Shown in pieces: positions 25,582 to 35,505 of a DNA stretch of 64,000 nucleotides. The notes under the pieces were generated by a model. It was not told the DNA's origin. It saw only the letters and a program-made list of their open reading frames with translations, and searched no databases. Origin of the DNA: Planococcus halocryophilus (lineage in GTDB: Bacteria; Bacillota; Bacilli; Bacillales_A; Planococcaceae). Location of the stretch: NCBI RefSeq assembly GCF_022489025.1, contig NZ_JAKVTG010000001.1, forward strand, positions 310,001 to 374,000. Direction: 5' to 3'. Both the position numbers and the translations under genes were made by a program. The first letter of the stretch is position 1; every line of letters starts with the position of its first letter.

Positions 25582-26484
25582 ATGAGTGTATACATTAATA
25601 AAGACACAAAAGTGCTTGTACAAGGAATTACAGGGTCAACTGCCCTTTTCCATACAAAGCAAATGCTTGAATACGGAACGAAAATCGTTGCGGGTGTAAC
25701 ACCAGGTAAAGGCGGAACTGAAGCTGAAGGCGTACCTGTCTTCAATACTGTTGAAGAAGCAGTAAAAGCTACAGGAGCTAACGTATCTGTAATTTACGTA
25801 CCGGCACCTTTCGCTGCAGACGCAATTCTTGAAGCTGTTGAAGCTGAGCTTGACATGGCAATTTGTATCACAGAACACATTCCAGTTTTGGATATGGTGA
25901 AAGTGAACCGTTACATGGAAGGCAAGAAAACACGTCTTGTTGGACCTAACTGCCCGGGCGTTATTACTCCGGACGAATGTAAAATCGGCATCATGCCTGG
26001 ATACATTCACAAAAAAGGACATGTTGGCGTTGTTTCACGTTCAGGTACACTGACGTATGAAGCGACTCACCAATTGTCTGAAGAGGGAATTGGCCAATCG
26101 ACAGCTGTCGGTATCGGTGGAGACCCAGTAAACGGTACAAACTTTATCGATGTGTTGAAAGAATTCAACGAAGATGAAGATACTTACGCAGTTGTAATGA
26201 TCGGTGAAATCGGCGGAACAGCTGAAGAAGAAGCTGCTGAGTGGGTTAAAGCGAACATGACAAAACCTGTTGTAGGATTTATCGGTGGACAAACTGCACC
26301 TGAAGGAAAACGTATGGGCCATGCCGGTGCGATTATTTCTGGCGGTAAAGGAACAGCTGCTGATAAGATCAAAGCTATGAACGAAGCTGGAATCGAAGTT
26401 GCAGACACTCCATCAGTAATCGGAGAAACTTTGATCAAAGTGATTAAAGAAAAAGGTTTATACGACAAGTGTAAAACTCATTAA
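25582..26484 (+). CDS. sucD: Succinate-CoA ligase (ADP-forming), alpha subunit
   Basis: CoA-binding and phosphohistidine subunit of succinyl-CoA synthetase. The 300-residue protein has the CoA-binding Rossmann segment with [14 protein letters not shown] near residue 15, the GPNCPGVI motif, and the active-site histidine in GRxGHAGAI form ([10 protein letters not shown]). An AGAAGGGCAGGG site precedes ATG at 25582. A long terminator follows. Confidence 0.98.
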   Translation: MSVYINKDTKVLVQGITGSTALFHTKQMLEYGTKIVAGVTPGKGGTEAEGVPVFNTVEEAVKATGANVSVIYVPAPFAADAILEAVEAELDMAICITEHIPVLDMVKVNRYMEGKKTRLVGPNCPGVITPDECKIGIMPGYIHKKGHVGVVSRSGTLTYEATHQLSEEGIGQSTAVGIGGDPVNGTNFIDVLKEFNEDEDTYAVVMIGEIGGTAEEEAAEWVKANMTKPVVGFIGGQTAPEGKRMGHAGAIISGGKGTAADKIKAMNEAGIEVADTPSVIGETLIKVIKEKGLYDKCKTH

Positions 26485-26490
26485 TAAATA

Positions 26491-26537
26491 AAAGACTCAA
26501 AATCTTGGTTGACCAAGGTCTTGAGTCTTTTTTTGTG
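26491..26537 (+). terminator. Intrinsic terminator of sucCD
   Basis: A long hairpin, AAAGACTCAA (26491-26500) with TTGAGTCTTT (26521-26530) plus an inner CTTGGT/ACCAAG stem, then a T run. The outer A run could also serve the minus-strand gene that ends at 26561. Confidence 0.92.
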
Positions 26538-26560
26538 TTCGTATGTAAATAATAAACGCG

Positions 26561-26824
26561 TTATTCTACTGAAAAAACATCTGTCATCATCAAAAAAATA
26601 TCGACTGAAATCCAAATACCAAAAGCAATATAAAAAAAGAAAATCCATAAGTTTAGTTTAGTAAATGGTTTTTGGCTAATAATGATAATAAGGAATAAGA
26701 CTAAGCTAATATAAAGTGGAAGATCCCAGTAGCCAGCATTTAACGAATATTGATAAAGTAAATAACTGGCGGAGATTAACCACAAAACAACAGCGGTAAA
26801 GTGAATTGTTTTTCTAACACTCAT
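26561..26824 (-). CDS. Small membrane protein of unknown function
   Basis: I do not recognise this gene. The minus-strand frame is open from 26959 (132 residues), but that ATG has only AGGA directly touching it. An inner ATG at 26824-26822 follows a strong AAGGGGAG with eight bases of spacing and is chosen, giving 87 residues starting MSVRKTIHF. The short form has three hydrophobic segments (about 8-26, 36-50 and 58-80) and few charged residues, with an acidic end. The long form adds two more hydrophobic stretches. A TATACT lies upstream of the inner start. It sits alone, against the flow of its neighbours, between sucD and dprA, where B. subtilis has no gene. A membrane location is inferred; no function can be given. 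Confidence 0.6.
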   Translation of the reverse strand: MSVRKTIHFTAVVLWLISASYLLYQYSLNAGYWDLPLYISLVLFLIIIISQKPFTKLNLWIFFFYIAFGIWISVDIFLMMTDVFSVE

Positions 26825-27006
26825 TTGAGAACTCCCCTTTGGTAATAGTAAGAAACTAAATAGCAAAGTATAAGTGGTTGCATTAAAAACATTGTCATGA
26901 CTCTTTAAGCTTACCATTGATAGCAAGTAAACAACAAAGAAAATTGAGGTGATAGACATTCCTATTCAATTGATGAAAAAGGACGAATAAAGGCGCATTT
27001 TGAACG

Positions 27007-27035
27007 TTTACGCCAATAGAAAAAACGATTAAAAT
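27007..27035 (+). promoter_or_regulatory. Promoter of dprA
   Basis: TTTACG at 27007-27012, a 17-base spacer and TAAAAT at 27030-27035, 65 bases before dprA. Confidence 0.55.
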
Positions 27036-27099
27036 GAAGTGAAGGTGGATCTGAGTCGAACCATCTTATTAGATTTCAAAAAAGAACAGGAGGAACAAC

Positions 27100-27987
27100 A
27101 TGAACAAAGAATTTACTGAACGTTTATTGGCATTGCATTATGTTTATCCGAAAAGTTTGCAAAAGCTATTACCGCTATTAGCTGATGATCCAGACCTGAC
27201 AAAGCTCGAACGAAAATCTCCAAATGAACTAATGTGGCTACTGAATATTAAATTAGAACAAGCAGTCCAACTGAAAGCTTCTTACCGACAATCACTGACA
27301 TTCCCCTTAGCCGAAACCTACGCCAAATATAAGATACTCCCCATATCTTATCAACACCCACTATATCCCGAAAGTTTACTCGAATTATTTGATCCACCAG
27401 CTGTTCTTTATGCCAAAGGAGATCTCACATTGTTAGCTAATTCTCGAAAAATAGCCATAATTGGATCACGTAAAGCTACATCCTACTCTCAAAAAGCTCT
27501 GCAAAAAATCGTTCCCCCACTTGTTGAAAAAGACTATGTGATTGTCAGTGGCCTAGCAAAAGGTGCGGATGCCATGGCTCATCAAAAAACGATTGATTTA
27601 GGTGGTCGGACGATAGCTGTTACAGGCAGTGGGTTTTTGCATCCTTACCCAAAAGAAAACGCAAACTTAAACCATATAATAGAAGAAAGACATCTTGTTT
27701 TAACCGAATATCCACCGTATGTAAAGCCTGAAAAATGGAATTTCCCGATGAGAAATCGCATTATCAGTGGATTGTCTAAAGGAATTATTGTGACAGAAGC
27801 GCAAGTGAAAAGTGGCACATTAAGCACAATTGAACATGCATTGGATCATGGGAAAGATATTTTCGCCGTGCCAGGAAGTATAGACTCTTTGTTATCTGAA
27901 GGACCCCATAAATTGATATTAGAAGGCGCAAAACCGGTATGGAACGGTTGGCAAGTGCTAGAGGAATACCAACATATACCAGTTTGA
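27100..27987 (+). CDS. dprA: DNA-processing protein DprA (Smf)
   Basis: Loads RecA onto single-stranded DNA taken up in natural transformation. The 295-residue protein has an N-terminal helical region and the Rossmann-like DprA fold with IIGSRKATSYSQKAL, SGLAKGADAMAH and the AVTGSG turn. ATG at 27100 has an AGGAGGAAC site. It is the length of the B. subtilis protein (297), lacking the C-terminal winged helix of some relatives. No terminator is evident before topA. Its presence alone does not show competence. Confidence 0.96.
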   Translation: MNKEFTERLLALHYVYPKSLQKLLPLLADDPDLTKLERKSPNELMWLLNIKLEQAVQLKASYRQSLTFPLAETYAKYKILPISYQHPLYPESLLELFDPPAVLYAKGDLTLLANSRKIAIIGSRKATSYSQKALQKIVPPLVEKDYVIVSGLAKGADAMAHQKTIDLGGRTIAVTGSGFLHPYPKENANLNHIIEERHLVLTEYPPYVKPEKWNFPMRNRIISGLSKGIIVTEAQVKSGTLSTIEHALDHGKDIFAVPGSIDSLLSEGPHKLILEGAKPVWNGWQVLEEYQHIPV

Positions 27988-28011
27988 AAAGAATGAAAAA
28001 AACGAAAACCC

Positions 28012-28040
28012 TTGCATTAAGCTAAAAACTGTTATACATT
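28012..28040 (+). promoter_or_regulatory. Putative promoter of topA
   Basis: TTGCAT at 28012-28017, a 17-base spacer and TACATT at 28035-28040. An overlapping TATACA at 28033 would give a short 15-base spacer. Confidence 0.5.
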
Positions 28041-28097
28041 TTGCAACAGGTAATTCTTTTAAGCAGTTTTGAGAAACCTCTATGAGGAGGAAAAATT

Positions 28098-30167
28098 ATG
28101 GCGGATTTTTTAGTGATTGTGGAGTCGCCTGCAAAGGCTAAAACAATCGAACGGTATTTGGGTAAGAAATATAAAGTCCGTGCTTCACTTGGACATTTAC
28201 GCGATTTGCCCCGGAGTCAAATGGGTGTAGACGTGGAAAACAATTACGAACCTCGTTATATTACGATCAGAGGTAAAGGACCAATCTTACAAGATCTTAA
28301 AAAAGAAGCGAAAAAAGCAAAGAAAGTCTTTCTCGCGGCTGACCCCGACAGAGAAGGAGAAGCAATTGCGTGGCATTTAGCTACGGCACTCGGCATTGAT
28401 CAAACTTCAGATTGTCGTGTCGTTTTTAACGAAATTACGAAAGATGCGATTAAAGAATCATTTAAGCATCCACGCAAAATTGATATGGACTTAGTTGATG
28501 CACAACAAGCACGCCGAATTCTAGATCGTCTTGTTGGGTATAGCATTAGTCCATTACTTTGGAAAAAAGTGAAAAAAGGATTGTCAGCTGGACGCGTCCA
28601 ATCAGTGGCTTTGCGTTTAGTCATTGATCGTGAAAACGAAATCAAAGTTTTTGAGCCGGAAGAATACTGGTCCATTACTGGCGAGTTCGAAAAATCGAAG
28701 AAGAAATTTGAAGCGCAATTTTATGGCAACACAAAAGAGAAAATGAAGTTGAGTAATGAAGCTGATGTCAAAGAAGTAATGTCTTCAATGTCAGGAAAAG
28801 ATTTCAAAGTAAATCGTGTGGTAAAAAAAGAGAGAAAAAGAAATCCATCCCCTTCTTTTACAACTTCTTCACTCCAACAAGAAGCTGCCCGCAAGTTAAA
28901 CTTCCGAGCTAAAAAGACAATGATGCTAGCGCAACAATTGTATGAAGGTATTGCAGTAGGGAAAGAAGGCATCACAGGATTAATCACCTATATGCGTACA
29001 GATTCAACGCGGATTTCAGATACGGCGAAAAAAGATACAATCGATTTTATCGTTGAAAACTACGGTGAGCAGTACGTTACACAAAAAGTCGCTGCCAAGC
29101 AGTCGGCAAAATCACAAGATGCCCACGAAGCTGTGCGTCCAACAAGTGTTATGCGGACACCGGAATCGATGAAGAGTATCCTATCGCGTGATCTTTACCG
29201 TCTGTACAAACTCATTTGGGACCGTTTTGTTGCAAGTCAAATGTCTTCGGCGGTATTGGATACCGTTATGGCCGAATTGCAAAATGGTGAAGCAGTATTT
29301 CGTGCAAATGGTTCTCAAGTTAAATTCCCGGGCTTCATGAAGCTTTATATTGAAGGTACAGATGATCAAAAAGAAGAAAAAGATAATATCTTACCGGAGA
29401 TGACTGAAGGAGACGTAGTAAAAGCAGTTGATATTACACCAAATCAGCATTTTACGCAGCCACCTCCACGTTTTACAGAGGCCCGGTTAGTACGAGCTCT
29501 TGAAGAGCTTGGAATTGGACGTCCGTCAACCTACGCACCAACATTGGATACAATTCAAAAACGTGGGTATGTCACACTAGATGCAAAACGCTTTATCCCA
29601 ACAGAGTTGGGTGAAATTGTTCATCAGTTAGTGCTTGAATTTTTCCCGGATATTTTAAACATTGAATTTACAGCTAAAATGGAGCATGATTTGGATACTG
29701 TCGAAGAAGGCGAAATCGAATGGCGCTCTATTATCGACGCATTTTATCGGGAATTCGAAAAAAATGTCGAAGTAGCAGAAAATGAAATGGAAAAAGTGCA
29801 GATCAAAGATGAGCCGGCTGGCGAAGATTGTGAATTATGTGGGTCACCTATGGTTTACAAATTAGGTCGCTACGGAAAATTCATGGCATGCAGTAACTTC
29901 CCTGAATGCCGAAATACGAAAGCGATTGTGAAGCATATAGGTGTTACATGCCCAACGTGTAAGCAAGGTGAAATTGTTGAAAGAAAAAGTAAAAAACGTC
30001 GCATATTTTATGGTTGCGAACGTTATCCAGAATGCGAATTCGTCTCATGGGATAAACCAATTGAGCGACCGTGTCCAAAATGTAGCGAGCTATTAGTAGA
30101 GAAAAAAGTGAAAAAAGGCGTACAAATTAGTTGTACGAGCTGTGATTATAAAGAAGAAGTTCAATAA
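28098..30167 (+). CDS. topA: DNA topoisomerase I
   Basis: Relaxes negative supercoils through a 5'-phosphotyrosine intermediate. The 689-residue protein begins with the Toprim domain ([24 protein letters not shown] near residue 82). The active-site tyrosine is in [12 protein letters not shown] (about residue 298). Three C-terminal zinc ribbons follow, opened by CELCGS, CPTCKQ and CPKCSE. All Cys pairs seem intact. ATG at 28098 has a GAGGAGG site. trmFO follows 20 bases later and probably shares the transcript. Confidence 0.98.
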   Translation: MADFLVIVESPAKAKTIERYLGKKYKVRASLGHLRDLPRSQMGVDVENNYEPRYITIRGKGPILQDLKKEAKKAKKVFLAADPDREGEAIAWHLATALGIDQTSDCRVVFNEITKDAIKESFKHPRKIDMDLVDAQQARRILDRLVGYSISPLLWKKVKKGLSAGRVQSVALRLVIDRENEIKVFEPEEYWSITGEFEKSKKKFEAQFYGNTKEKMKLSNEADVKEVMSSMSGKDFKVNRVVKKERKRNPSPSFTTSSLQQEAARKLNFRAKKTMMLAQQLYEGIAVGKEGITGLITYMRTDSTRISDTAKKDTIDFIVENYGEQYVTQKVAAKQSAKSQDAHEAVRPTSVMRTPESMKSILSRDLYRLYKLIWDRFVASQMSSAVLDTVMAELQNGEAVFRANGSQVKFPGFMKLYIEGTDDQKEEKDNILPEMTEGDVVKAVDITPNQHFTQPPPRFTEARLVRALEELGIGRPSTYAPTLDTIQKRGYVTLDAKRFIPTELGEIVHQLVLEFFPDILNIEFTAKMEHDLDTVEEGEIEWRSIIDAFYREFEKNVEVAENEMEKVQIKDEPAGEDCELCGSPMVYKLGRYGKFMACSNFPECRNTKAIVKHIGVTCPTCKQGEIVERKSKKRRIFYGCERYPECEFVSWDKPIERPCPKCSELLVEKKVKKGVQISCTSCDYKEEVQ

Positions 30168-30187
30168 TAATATAGAGGTGTTTAGAA

Positions 30188-31498
30188 ATGACGAAATATG
30201 TAAACGTAATTGGAGCAGGATTAGCTGGTAGTGAAGCGGCTTGGCAAATCGCAAAACGCGGAGTAAATGTCCGCTTATTTGAAATGCGCCCAGTTCAACA
30301 AACTGCTGCACATCACACAGATAAATTTGCCGAACTGGTTTGCAGTAATTCCTTGCGCGCAAATTCATTAACCAATGCTGTTGGTGTGATCAAAGAAGAA
30401 ATGCGCAAATTGGATTCTGTCATTATCGAATCAGCAGATGGTGCATCAGTACCAGCGGGTGGTGCACTAGCAGTTGACCGTCACGAATTTGCGGCGGCAG
30501 TTACTGATAAAGTGAAAAACCATCCATTAGTAGAAGTGATCAACGAAGAAGTAACTGAAATCCCAGAAGGCATCACGATTATTGCGACCGGTCCATTAAC
30601 TTCTCCAGCACTTGCTGAGAAAATTCGTAAATTGACGGGTGAAGAATATTTGTATTTCTATGATGCAGCAGCACCAATCGTTGAAAAAGACAGCATTGAT
30701 ATGGATAAAGTATATTTGAAATCCCGTTACGACAAAGGGGAAGCTGCTTATTTAAACTGTCCAATGACAGAAGAAGAGTTTAAGCGATTCCATACAGCGC
30801 TTGTTGAAGCTGAAGTAGTACCTTTGAAAGAATTCGAAAAAGAAATTTACTTTGAGGGTTGTATGCCTGTTGAAGTTATGGCGGCTAGAGGCGAGAAAAC
30901 GTTAACATTCGGACCGATGAAGCCAGTTGGATTGGAAGATCCGAAAACAGGAGAACGTCCGTATGCGGTTGTCCAACTTCGTCAAGATGATGCAGCTGGA
31001 ACACTTTACAATATCGTTGGTTTCCAAACGCATCTTAAATGGGGACCTCAAAAAGAAGTGTTGAAATTGATCCCAGGCTTGGAAAATGTTGAAATTGTGC
31101 GTTATGGTGTGATGCACCGCAACACGTTTATCAACTCGCCGCGTGTACTGAAACCGACTTATCAATTAAAAGCAGATGAAAACATTTTCTTTGCTGGTCA
31201 AATGACAGGGGTCGAAGGTTATGTTGAATCTGCAGGAAGCGGGTTATTAGCGGGCATTAACGCTGCGAAATTAGCATTGGGTGAAGAATTATTGATATTC
31301 CCAGCTGAAACAGCATTAGGTAGTATGGCTCGATACATTACCGAAGCAGATAGCAAAAATTTCCAACCAATGAACGTTAACTTCGGATTGTTCCCTGATC
31401 TAGGAGAACGTATCCGTTCAAAACAAGAGCGTGCGGAAAGACACGCAAACCGCGCACTTGAATCAATTCAAAATTATATGAATACAATAACTGTTTAA
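30188..31498 (+). CDS. trmFO: Methylenetetrahydrofolate-tRNA-(uracil-5-)-methyltransferase TrmFO (Gid)
   Basis: Folate- and FAD-dependent enzyme that makes m5U54 in the T loop of tRNAs. The 436-residue protein has the FAD-binding [18 protein letters not shown] motif at the N-terminus, the conserved [11 protein letters not shown] with a catalytic-region cysteine at about 53, and the [12 protein letters not shown] segment with the other conserved Cys. TrmFO replaces the SAM-dependent TrmA in most Firmicutes. ATG at 30188 follows AGAGGTG. A terminator lies just after it. Confidence 0.98.
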   Translation: MTKYVNVIGAGLAGSEAAWQIAKRGVNVRLFEMRPVQQTAAHHTDKFAELVCSNSLRANSLTNAVGVIKEEMRKLDSVIIESADGASVPAGGALAVDRHEFAAAVTDKVKNHPLVEVINEEVTEIPEGITIIATGPLTSPALAEKIRKLTGEEYLYFYDAAAPIVEKDSIDMDKVYLKSRYDKGEAAYLNCPMTEEEFKRFHTALVEAEVVPLKEFEKEIYFEGCMPVEVMAARGEKTLTFGPMKPVGLEDPKTGERPYAVVQLRQDDAAGTLYNIVGFQTHLKWGPQKEVLKLIPGLENVEIVRYGVMHRNTFINSPRVLKPTYQLKADENIFFAGQMTGVEGYVESAGSGLLAGINAAKLALGEELLIFPAETALGSMARYITEADSKNFQPMNVNFGLFPDLGERIRSKQERAERHANRALESIQNYMNTITV

Positions 31499-31528
31499 TT
31501 GATAAAAGCCTCTAAATGTTGTTATAAT
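31499..31528 (+). promoter_or_regulatory. Promoter of xerC-hslV-hslU(-codY) overlapping a terminator
   Basis: TTGATA at 31499-31504, an 18-base spacer and a perfect TATAAT at 31523-31528. The spacer holds the ascending arm of the trmFO terminator, and the -10 box lies in its loop and descending arm. Confidence 0.7.
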
Positions 31529-31544
31529 TTAGAGGCTTTTCTAT
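31504..31544 (+). terminator. Intrinsic terminator of topA-trmFO
   Basis: AAAAGCCTCTAAAT at 31504-31517 is the exact complement of 31527-31540, a 14-bp stem with a nine-base loop, ending in a T-rich tract. Confidence 0.88.
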
Positions 31545-31565
31545 TTGTTGAAAGGTGGAGCGCGT

Positions 31566-32459
31566 ATGGAAAAAGAAAAGATGCTGGAATCTTTTATGAG
31601 TTATATCCAATTGGAAAAGAATTATTCTGAACATACCGTCCACCATTATGAACATGATTTGGCGGATTTTTTTCTGTTTCTGAATGCTGAAGGTGTACCA
31701 GACATTAGAGAAGTCGAATATATACATGCTAGAAATTATGTCACGAAATTATATGATGCTAAACTATCGAGAACAACGGTTTCTAGAAAAATTTCTGCAA
31801 TACGGTCTTTTTTTCGTTATGGTAATCGGGAGTATGGGTTGGACGAAGCTGCGTTTAGATCGTTGTATCATCCTAAAAAAGAAGAGCGGCTACCTCAATT
31901 TTTTTATGAAGAGGAATTAGCACAGCTGTTTAAATCAGTACTAGGGGAAGATAAATTGTCGGTTCGTAATACAGCATTGCTTGAATTACTGTATGCAACT
32001 GGTATGCGAGTCAGCGAATGTGTTTCTATTCGATTGAATGATTTAGACCAAACGATGCAAATTGTAAAAGTGATGGGGAAAGGAAGAAAAGAACGTTATA
32101 TTCCTTATGGCCAGTTTGCACAAGATGCATTGGAACATTACCTCGAAGATGCACGTCCTAAATTGATGAAGAAGCAAGAACATGATTATTTATTTGTAAA
32201 TAGTCGAGGAGAAGCCGTTACCGATCGAGGCGTTCGTCATATTTTAAGCGAGTGCATGAAAAAGGCTTCTGTTAATTCTTCTATTTATCCGCATATGATT
32301 CGTCATACTTTTGCGACTCACCTGATCAATAATGGAGCTGATATTCGGACTGTCCAGGAATTATTGGGACATTCTCATTTAAGTTCTACTCAGGTATATA
32401 CGCACGTTACGAAAGAACATTTACGGAATACGTATTTGAACTCACATCCAAGAGCTTAG
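31566..32459 (+). CDS. xerC: Tyrosine recombinase XerC (CodV)
   Basis: Resolves chromosome dimers at dif together with XerD. It has the N-terminal SAM-like DNA-binding domain and the C-terminal catalytic domain with the Arg of ATGMRVSE, the [11 protein letters not shown] box and the nucleophile Tyr in STQVYTHVT. The frame opens at a TTG at 31545, but AAAGGTGGAG directs the start to ATG 31566, giving 297 residues (B. subtilis 304). It heads the xerC-hslV-hslU-codY order of Bacillales; XerD is elsewhere. Confidence 0.95.
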   Translation: MEKEKMLESFMSYIQLEKNYSEHTVHHYEHDLADFFLFLNAEGVPDIREVEYIHARNYVTKLYDAKLSRTTVSRKISAIRSFFRYGNREYGLDEAAFRSLYHPKKEERLPQFFYEEELAQLFKSVLGEDKLSVRNTALLELLYATGMRVSECVSIRLNDLDQTMQIVKVMGKGRKERYIPYGQFAQDALEHYLEDARPKLMKKQEHDYLFVNSRGEAVTDRGVRHILSECMKKASVNSSIYPHMIRHTFATHLINNGADIRTVQELLGHSHLSSTQVYTHVTKEHLRNTYLNSHPRA

Positions 32460-32475
32460 AAGGGGGCATTTTACA

Positions 32476-33021
32476 ATGCAAGAATTTCATGCAACCACAA
32501 TATTTGCGGTTCGACATAATGGTCAATGTGCGATGTCAGGCGATGGCCAAGTCACATTTGGCAATGCTGTAGTGATGAAGCATACAGCAAGAAAAGTGCG
32601 TAAATTATACAATGGGCAAGTGTTAACTGGGTTTGCAGGATCAGTTGCGGATGCTTTTACATTGTTTGAAATGTTCGAAGGAAAGTTAACTGAGTACAAC
32701 GGCAACCTTCAAAGAGCCGCTGTGGAACTGGCTAAGCAATGGCGTGGAGACAAAATGCTCCGCCAATTAGAAGCCATGCTTATTATCATGAACAAAGATG
32801 AACTATTGCTTGTATCGGGAACTGGCGAAGTTATTGAACCGGATGATGGCATTTTAGCCATTGGATCTGGTGGGAACTATGCGTTAGCAGCTGGCCGTGC
32901 ATTAAAGAAATTCGCAGGAGATCATTTTACAGCCGCAGAGATTGCGAAATCAGCTTTAGAAACTGCAGCAGATATTTGTGTTTATACAAATCACCAAATT
33001 GTTGTGGAGGAATTATCCTAA
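32476..33021 (+). CDS. hslV: ATP-dependent protease subunit HslV (ClpQ)
   Basis: Peptidase ring of the HslUV two-component protease. The 181-residue protein has the SGDGQVTFG and [14 protein letters not shown] segments of the proteasome-like fold. The N-terminus is [12 protein letters not shown]: residue 2 is Gln, not the Ser reported as the catalytic residue of B. subtilis ClpQ. The likely nucleophile is Thr7, exposed by removing a six-residue propeptide, as in most HslV proteins. ATG at 32476 has an AGAAGGGGG site. Its stop overlaps hslU by one base. Confidence 0.96.
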   Translation: MQEFHATTIFAVRHNGQCAMSGDGQVTFGNAVVMKHTARKVRKLYNGQVLTGFAGSVADAFTLFEMFEGKLTEYNGNLQRAAVELAKQWRGDKMLRQLEAMLIIMNKDELLLVSGTGEVIEPDDGILAIGSGGNYALAAGRALKKFAGDHFTAAEIAKSALETAADICVYTNHQIVVEELS

Positions 33022-34418
33022 TGAAAAATCAAACGGATTTAACGCCAAGACAAATTACTAATCATTTAGATCGTTACATTGTCGGACAAAAAGATGCAAA
33101 ACGTTCGATTGCTATCGCTTTGCGAAATCGCTACCGTAGAAGTCGGTTGGACGAAGAAATGCGCGGAGAAGTAATTCCGAAAAACATTTTAATGATTGGT
33201 CCGACTGGAGTAGGTAAAACAGAAATCGCTCGTCGTATTGCTAAATTGACAGGTGCGCCATTCATTAAAGTAGAAGCGACAAAGTTCACAGAAGTCGGAT
33301 ATGTGGGTCGTGATGTTGAATCGATGGTCCGCGATTTAGTCGAATCAGCTGTGCGGATCGTTAAAGAAGAAAAATACGAAGCGGTTAAATTTCAAGCAGA
33401 GACGGCAGCGAATGAACGAATCGTTAAATTATTGGCGCCTTCTCTACGTAAAAAACAAACAAACCAAAACCCACTAGAAATGTTTTTCGGACAAAAACTC
33501 GAGCAGGATGAAGAAGAACCAACTGCAGAAGTTGAGGTTCGAGTGAAGAGAAGAGAAATCGCTGCTGACTTAAAAGCAGGTAAATTAGAAGAAGAGTGGG
33601 TTACGGTTGAAGTGGCTGAAAATTCACTTTCTATGTTTGACGCTCTACAAGGTTCGGGAATGGAACAAATGGGAGCTAATATGCAGGATGCATTTTCTTC
33701 TCTTATGCCAAAGAAAAAGAAAAAGCGGCGTTTACGAGTAAAAGAAGCTCGTCGTGTGTTAACGACAGAAGAAGCGGCTAAGTTAGTAGACGATGAAGAA
33801 GTAGGTATGGAAGCCATTGAACGAGCTGAGCAGCATGGCATTATCTTTATCGATGAGATGGACAAAATAGCGAGTAAAAGCAATTCGTCTTCAGCTGATG
33901 TGTCACGAGAAGGTGTACAGCGCGATATCTTACCAATTGTGGAAGGATCTACTGTTTCGACTAAATACGGAGCAGTCAAAACAGATTATATGCTGTTCGT
34001 TGCTGCCGGAGCATTTCATATGTCGAAACCATCTGATTTGATCCCTGAATTACAAGGGCGCTTTCCAATTCGAGTAGAATTGCAGAAGCTAGAAGTAGAA
34101 GATTTTGTAAAAATATTAACAGAACCAAAACATTCTTTAATAAATCAGTATAAAGCCCTTCTCGAAACAGAGGGAATTGTGGTACACTTCAGTGATGCCT
34201 CAATAATCAGACTTGCAGAAATTGCATATGAAGTAAATCAAGATACAGATAACATCGGTGCGCGCAGGCTGCATACCATCCTGGAGCGCCTTTTGGAAGA
34301 TTTGTCTTTTGAAGCTTCCGAGATTTCTCCAGCACAAATTGACATTACCGTTCAATATGTGAATGAAAAACTCGAAAATGTGGCAAAAAACAAAGACTTG
34401 TCACAATTTATTCTGTAA
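33021..34418 (+). CDS. hslU: ATP-dependent protease ATPase subunit HslU (ClpY)
   Basis: AAA+ unfoldase that feeds substrates into HslV. It has Walker [10 protein letters not shown], the GYVGRDVE pore loop, a variable intermediate domain (about 110-240, with a basic KKKKKRR stretch), Walker [12 protein letters not shown] and a C-terminal helical domain ending in LSQFIL, the tail that inserts into HslV. The frame extends back to 32976 inside hslV, but GGAGGAATT and the stop-start overlap support ATG 33021, giving 465 residues (B. subtilis 467). An 86-base gap separates it from codY, with no terminator seen. Confidence 0.97.
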   Translation: MKNQTDLTPRQITNHLDRYIVGQKDAKRSIAIALRNRYRRSRLDEEMRGEVIPKNILMIGPTGVGKTEIARRIAKLTGAPFIKVEATKFTEVGYVGRDVESMVRDLVESAVRIVKEEKYEAVKFQAETAANERIVKLLAPSLRKKQTNQNPLEMFFGQKLEQDEEEPTAEVEVRVKRREIAADLKAGKLEEEWVTVEVAENSLSMFDALQGSGMEQMGANMQDAFSSLMPKKKKKRRLRVKEARRVLTTEEAAKLVDDEEVGMEAIERAEQHGIIFIDEMDKIASKSNSSSADVSREGVQRDILPIVEGSTVSTKYGAVKTDYMLFVAAGAFHMSKPSDLIPELQGRFPIRVELQKLEVEDFVKILTEPKHSLINQYKALLETEGIVVHFSDASIIRLAEIAYEVNQDTDNIGARRLHTILERLLEDLSFEASEISPAQIDITVQYVNEKLENVAKNKDLSQFIL

Positions 34419-34504
34419 AACAAGGCGTAATAGTTCCATTGGGGTGTAAAAACCTTTAGAATATTGAATAAACAAGGTACGAATACTGTAGGAGGTTCAT
34501 TTAA

Positions 34505-35284
34505 ATGAATTTATTAGGAAAAACAAGACGAATTAACTCTATGCTGGAAGCAGCAGGCGGAAAAAAAGTAAACTTTAAAGATATGGCTGAAACATTGAGC
34601 GAAGTTATTGAATGTAACGCGTTCGTAGTAAGCCGTAAAGGTAAAGTGTTAGGCTATGCAATCAACCAACAAATCGAAAACGATCGTATGAAAGGTATGC
34701 TTGAAGATCGTCAATTCCCAGCTGAGTATACTCAAAAACTTTCAAACATCACAGAAACAACTGAAAACTTAGACGTAAACAGCGAACACACAATCTTCCC
34801 AGTTGAAGAACGTGAGTTGTTTAAAGACGGTCTTACAACAATCGTCCCAATTAACGGTGGCGGCGAACGTCTTGGAACATTGCTTCTTGGACGTGTAGAA
34901 GCAGAATTCCATGACGATGATTTAATTCTTGGAGAATACGGCGCAACAGTAGTAGGGATGGAAATCCTTCGCGAAAAAGGCGACCGCATTGAAGAGGAAG
35001 CTCGTAGCAAAGCTGTTGTTCAAATGGCGATTTCTTCACTTTCATACAGTGAACTTGAAGCAATTGAACACATCTTTGAAGAATTAGATGGCAACGAAGG
35101 ATTACTAGTTGCTTCTAAAATTGCTGACCGCGTTGGTATTACACGTTCAGTAATCGTAAATGCACTTCGTAAACTTGAAAGTGCTGGCGTTATCGAATCA
35201 CGTTCTCTAGGAATGAAAGGGACATACATTAAAGTATTGAACACGAAATTCCTTGCAGAACTTGAACAATTAAAAATGAACTAA
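34505..35284 (+). CDS. codY: GTP-sensing transcriptional repressor CodY
   Basis: Global regulator of amino acid and adaptive genes, activated by branched-chain amino acids and GTP. The 259-residue protein has an N-terminal GAF domain (1-155) and a C-terminal winged helix with [23 protein letters not shown] at 34505 follows GTAGGAGG. In the gap before it, TAGAAT at 34457-34462 could be a -10 box, but no good -35 is seen. In motile bacilli the large fla/che operon lies after codY; here rpsB follows at once. Confidence 0.97.
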   Translation: MNLLGKTRRINSMLEAAGGKKVNFKDMAETLSEVIECNAFVVSRKGKVLGYAINQQIENDRMKGMLEDRQFPAEYTQKLSNITETTENLDVNSEHTIFPVEERELFKDGLTTIVPINGGGERLGTLLLGRVEAEFHDDDLILGEYGATVVGMEILREKGDRIEEEARSKAVVQMAISSLSYSELEAIEHIFEELDGNEGLLVASKIADRVGITRSVIVNALRKLESAGVIESRSLGMKGTYIKVLNTKFLAELEQLKMN

Positions 35285-35296
35285 TTTTGTTTTGAA

Positions 35297-35330
35297 AAGA
35301 TGTCGGGAAATTTCCGGCATCTTTTTTTTA
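35297..35330 (+). terminator. Intrinsic terminator of codY
   Basis: AAGATGTCGG at 35297-35306 pairs with CCGGCATCTT at 35314-35323 (one wobble), followed by seven or more T. Confidence 0.9.
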
Positions 35331-35358
35331 TCTATCTCGACTAAATGATAGAAACTTG

Positions 35359-35388
35359 TTGCGTTCTTGAACGGTAGCGTGATATAAT
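35359..35388 (+). promoter_or_regulatory. Promoter of rpsB (extended -10)
   Basis: TTGCGT at 35359-35364, an 18-base spacer and TATAAT at 35383-35388. TGA directly before the -10 box gives an extended -10. Confidence 0.75.
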
Positions 35389-35394
35389 TTCAAA

Positions 35395-35505
35395 TGGTGT
35401 TAAATACACACGCATTTCGATTTGAGTCGTAGGTGCCCAATCGGGTAACGGTTCAGAGAAGAAAAATGCGGAGGGAAAAAATAACCTATCAGGAGGAAAC
35501 ATATC
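35395..35505 (+). ncRNA. Structured leader of rpsB mRNA
   Basis: About 110 untranslated bases lie between the predicted start and the rpsB ATG. CGCATTT near 35411 can pair with AAATGCG near 35464, enclosing GCCCAATCGGGT-type complementary segments. Firmicutes are known to have a conserved leader before rpsB. That this one binds S2 is inference from position and foldability. Confidence 0.5.

Noticed and set aside
33392-33979. Minus-strand open frame (195 codons) opposite hslU
   Set aside because: Low-complexity Ser-rich shadow of hslU coding sequence; no promoter or binding site.
34419-34504. Separate promoter before codY
   Set aside because: TAGAAT at 34457 is a fair -10 box, but the -35 position reads TTCCAT with two matches only, so it was not listed as a feature.
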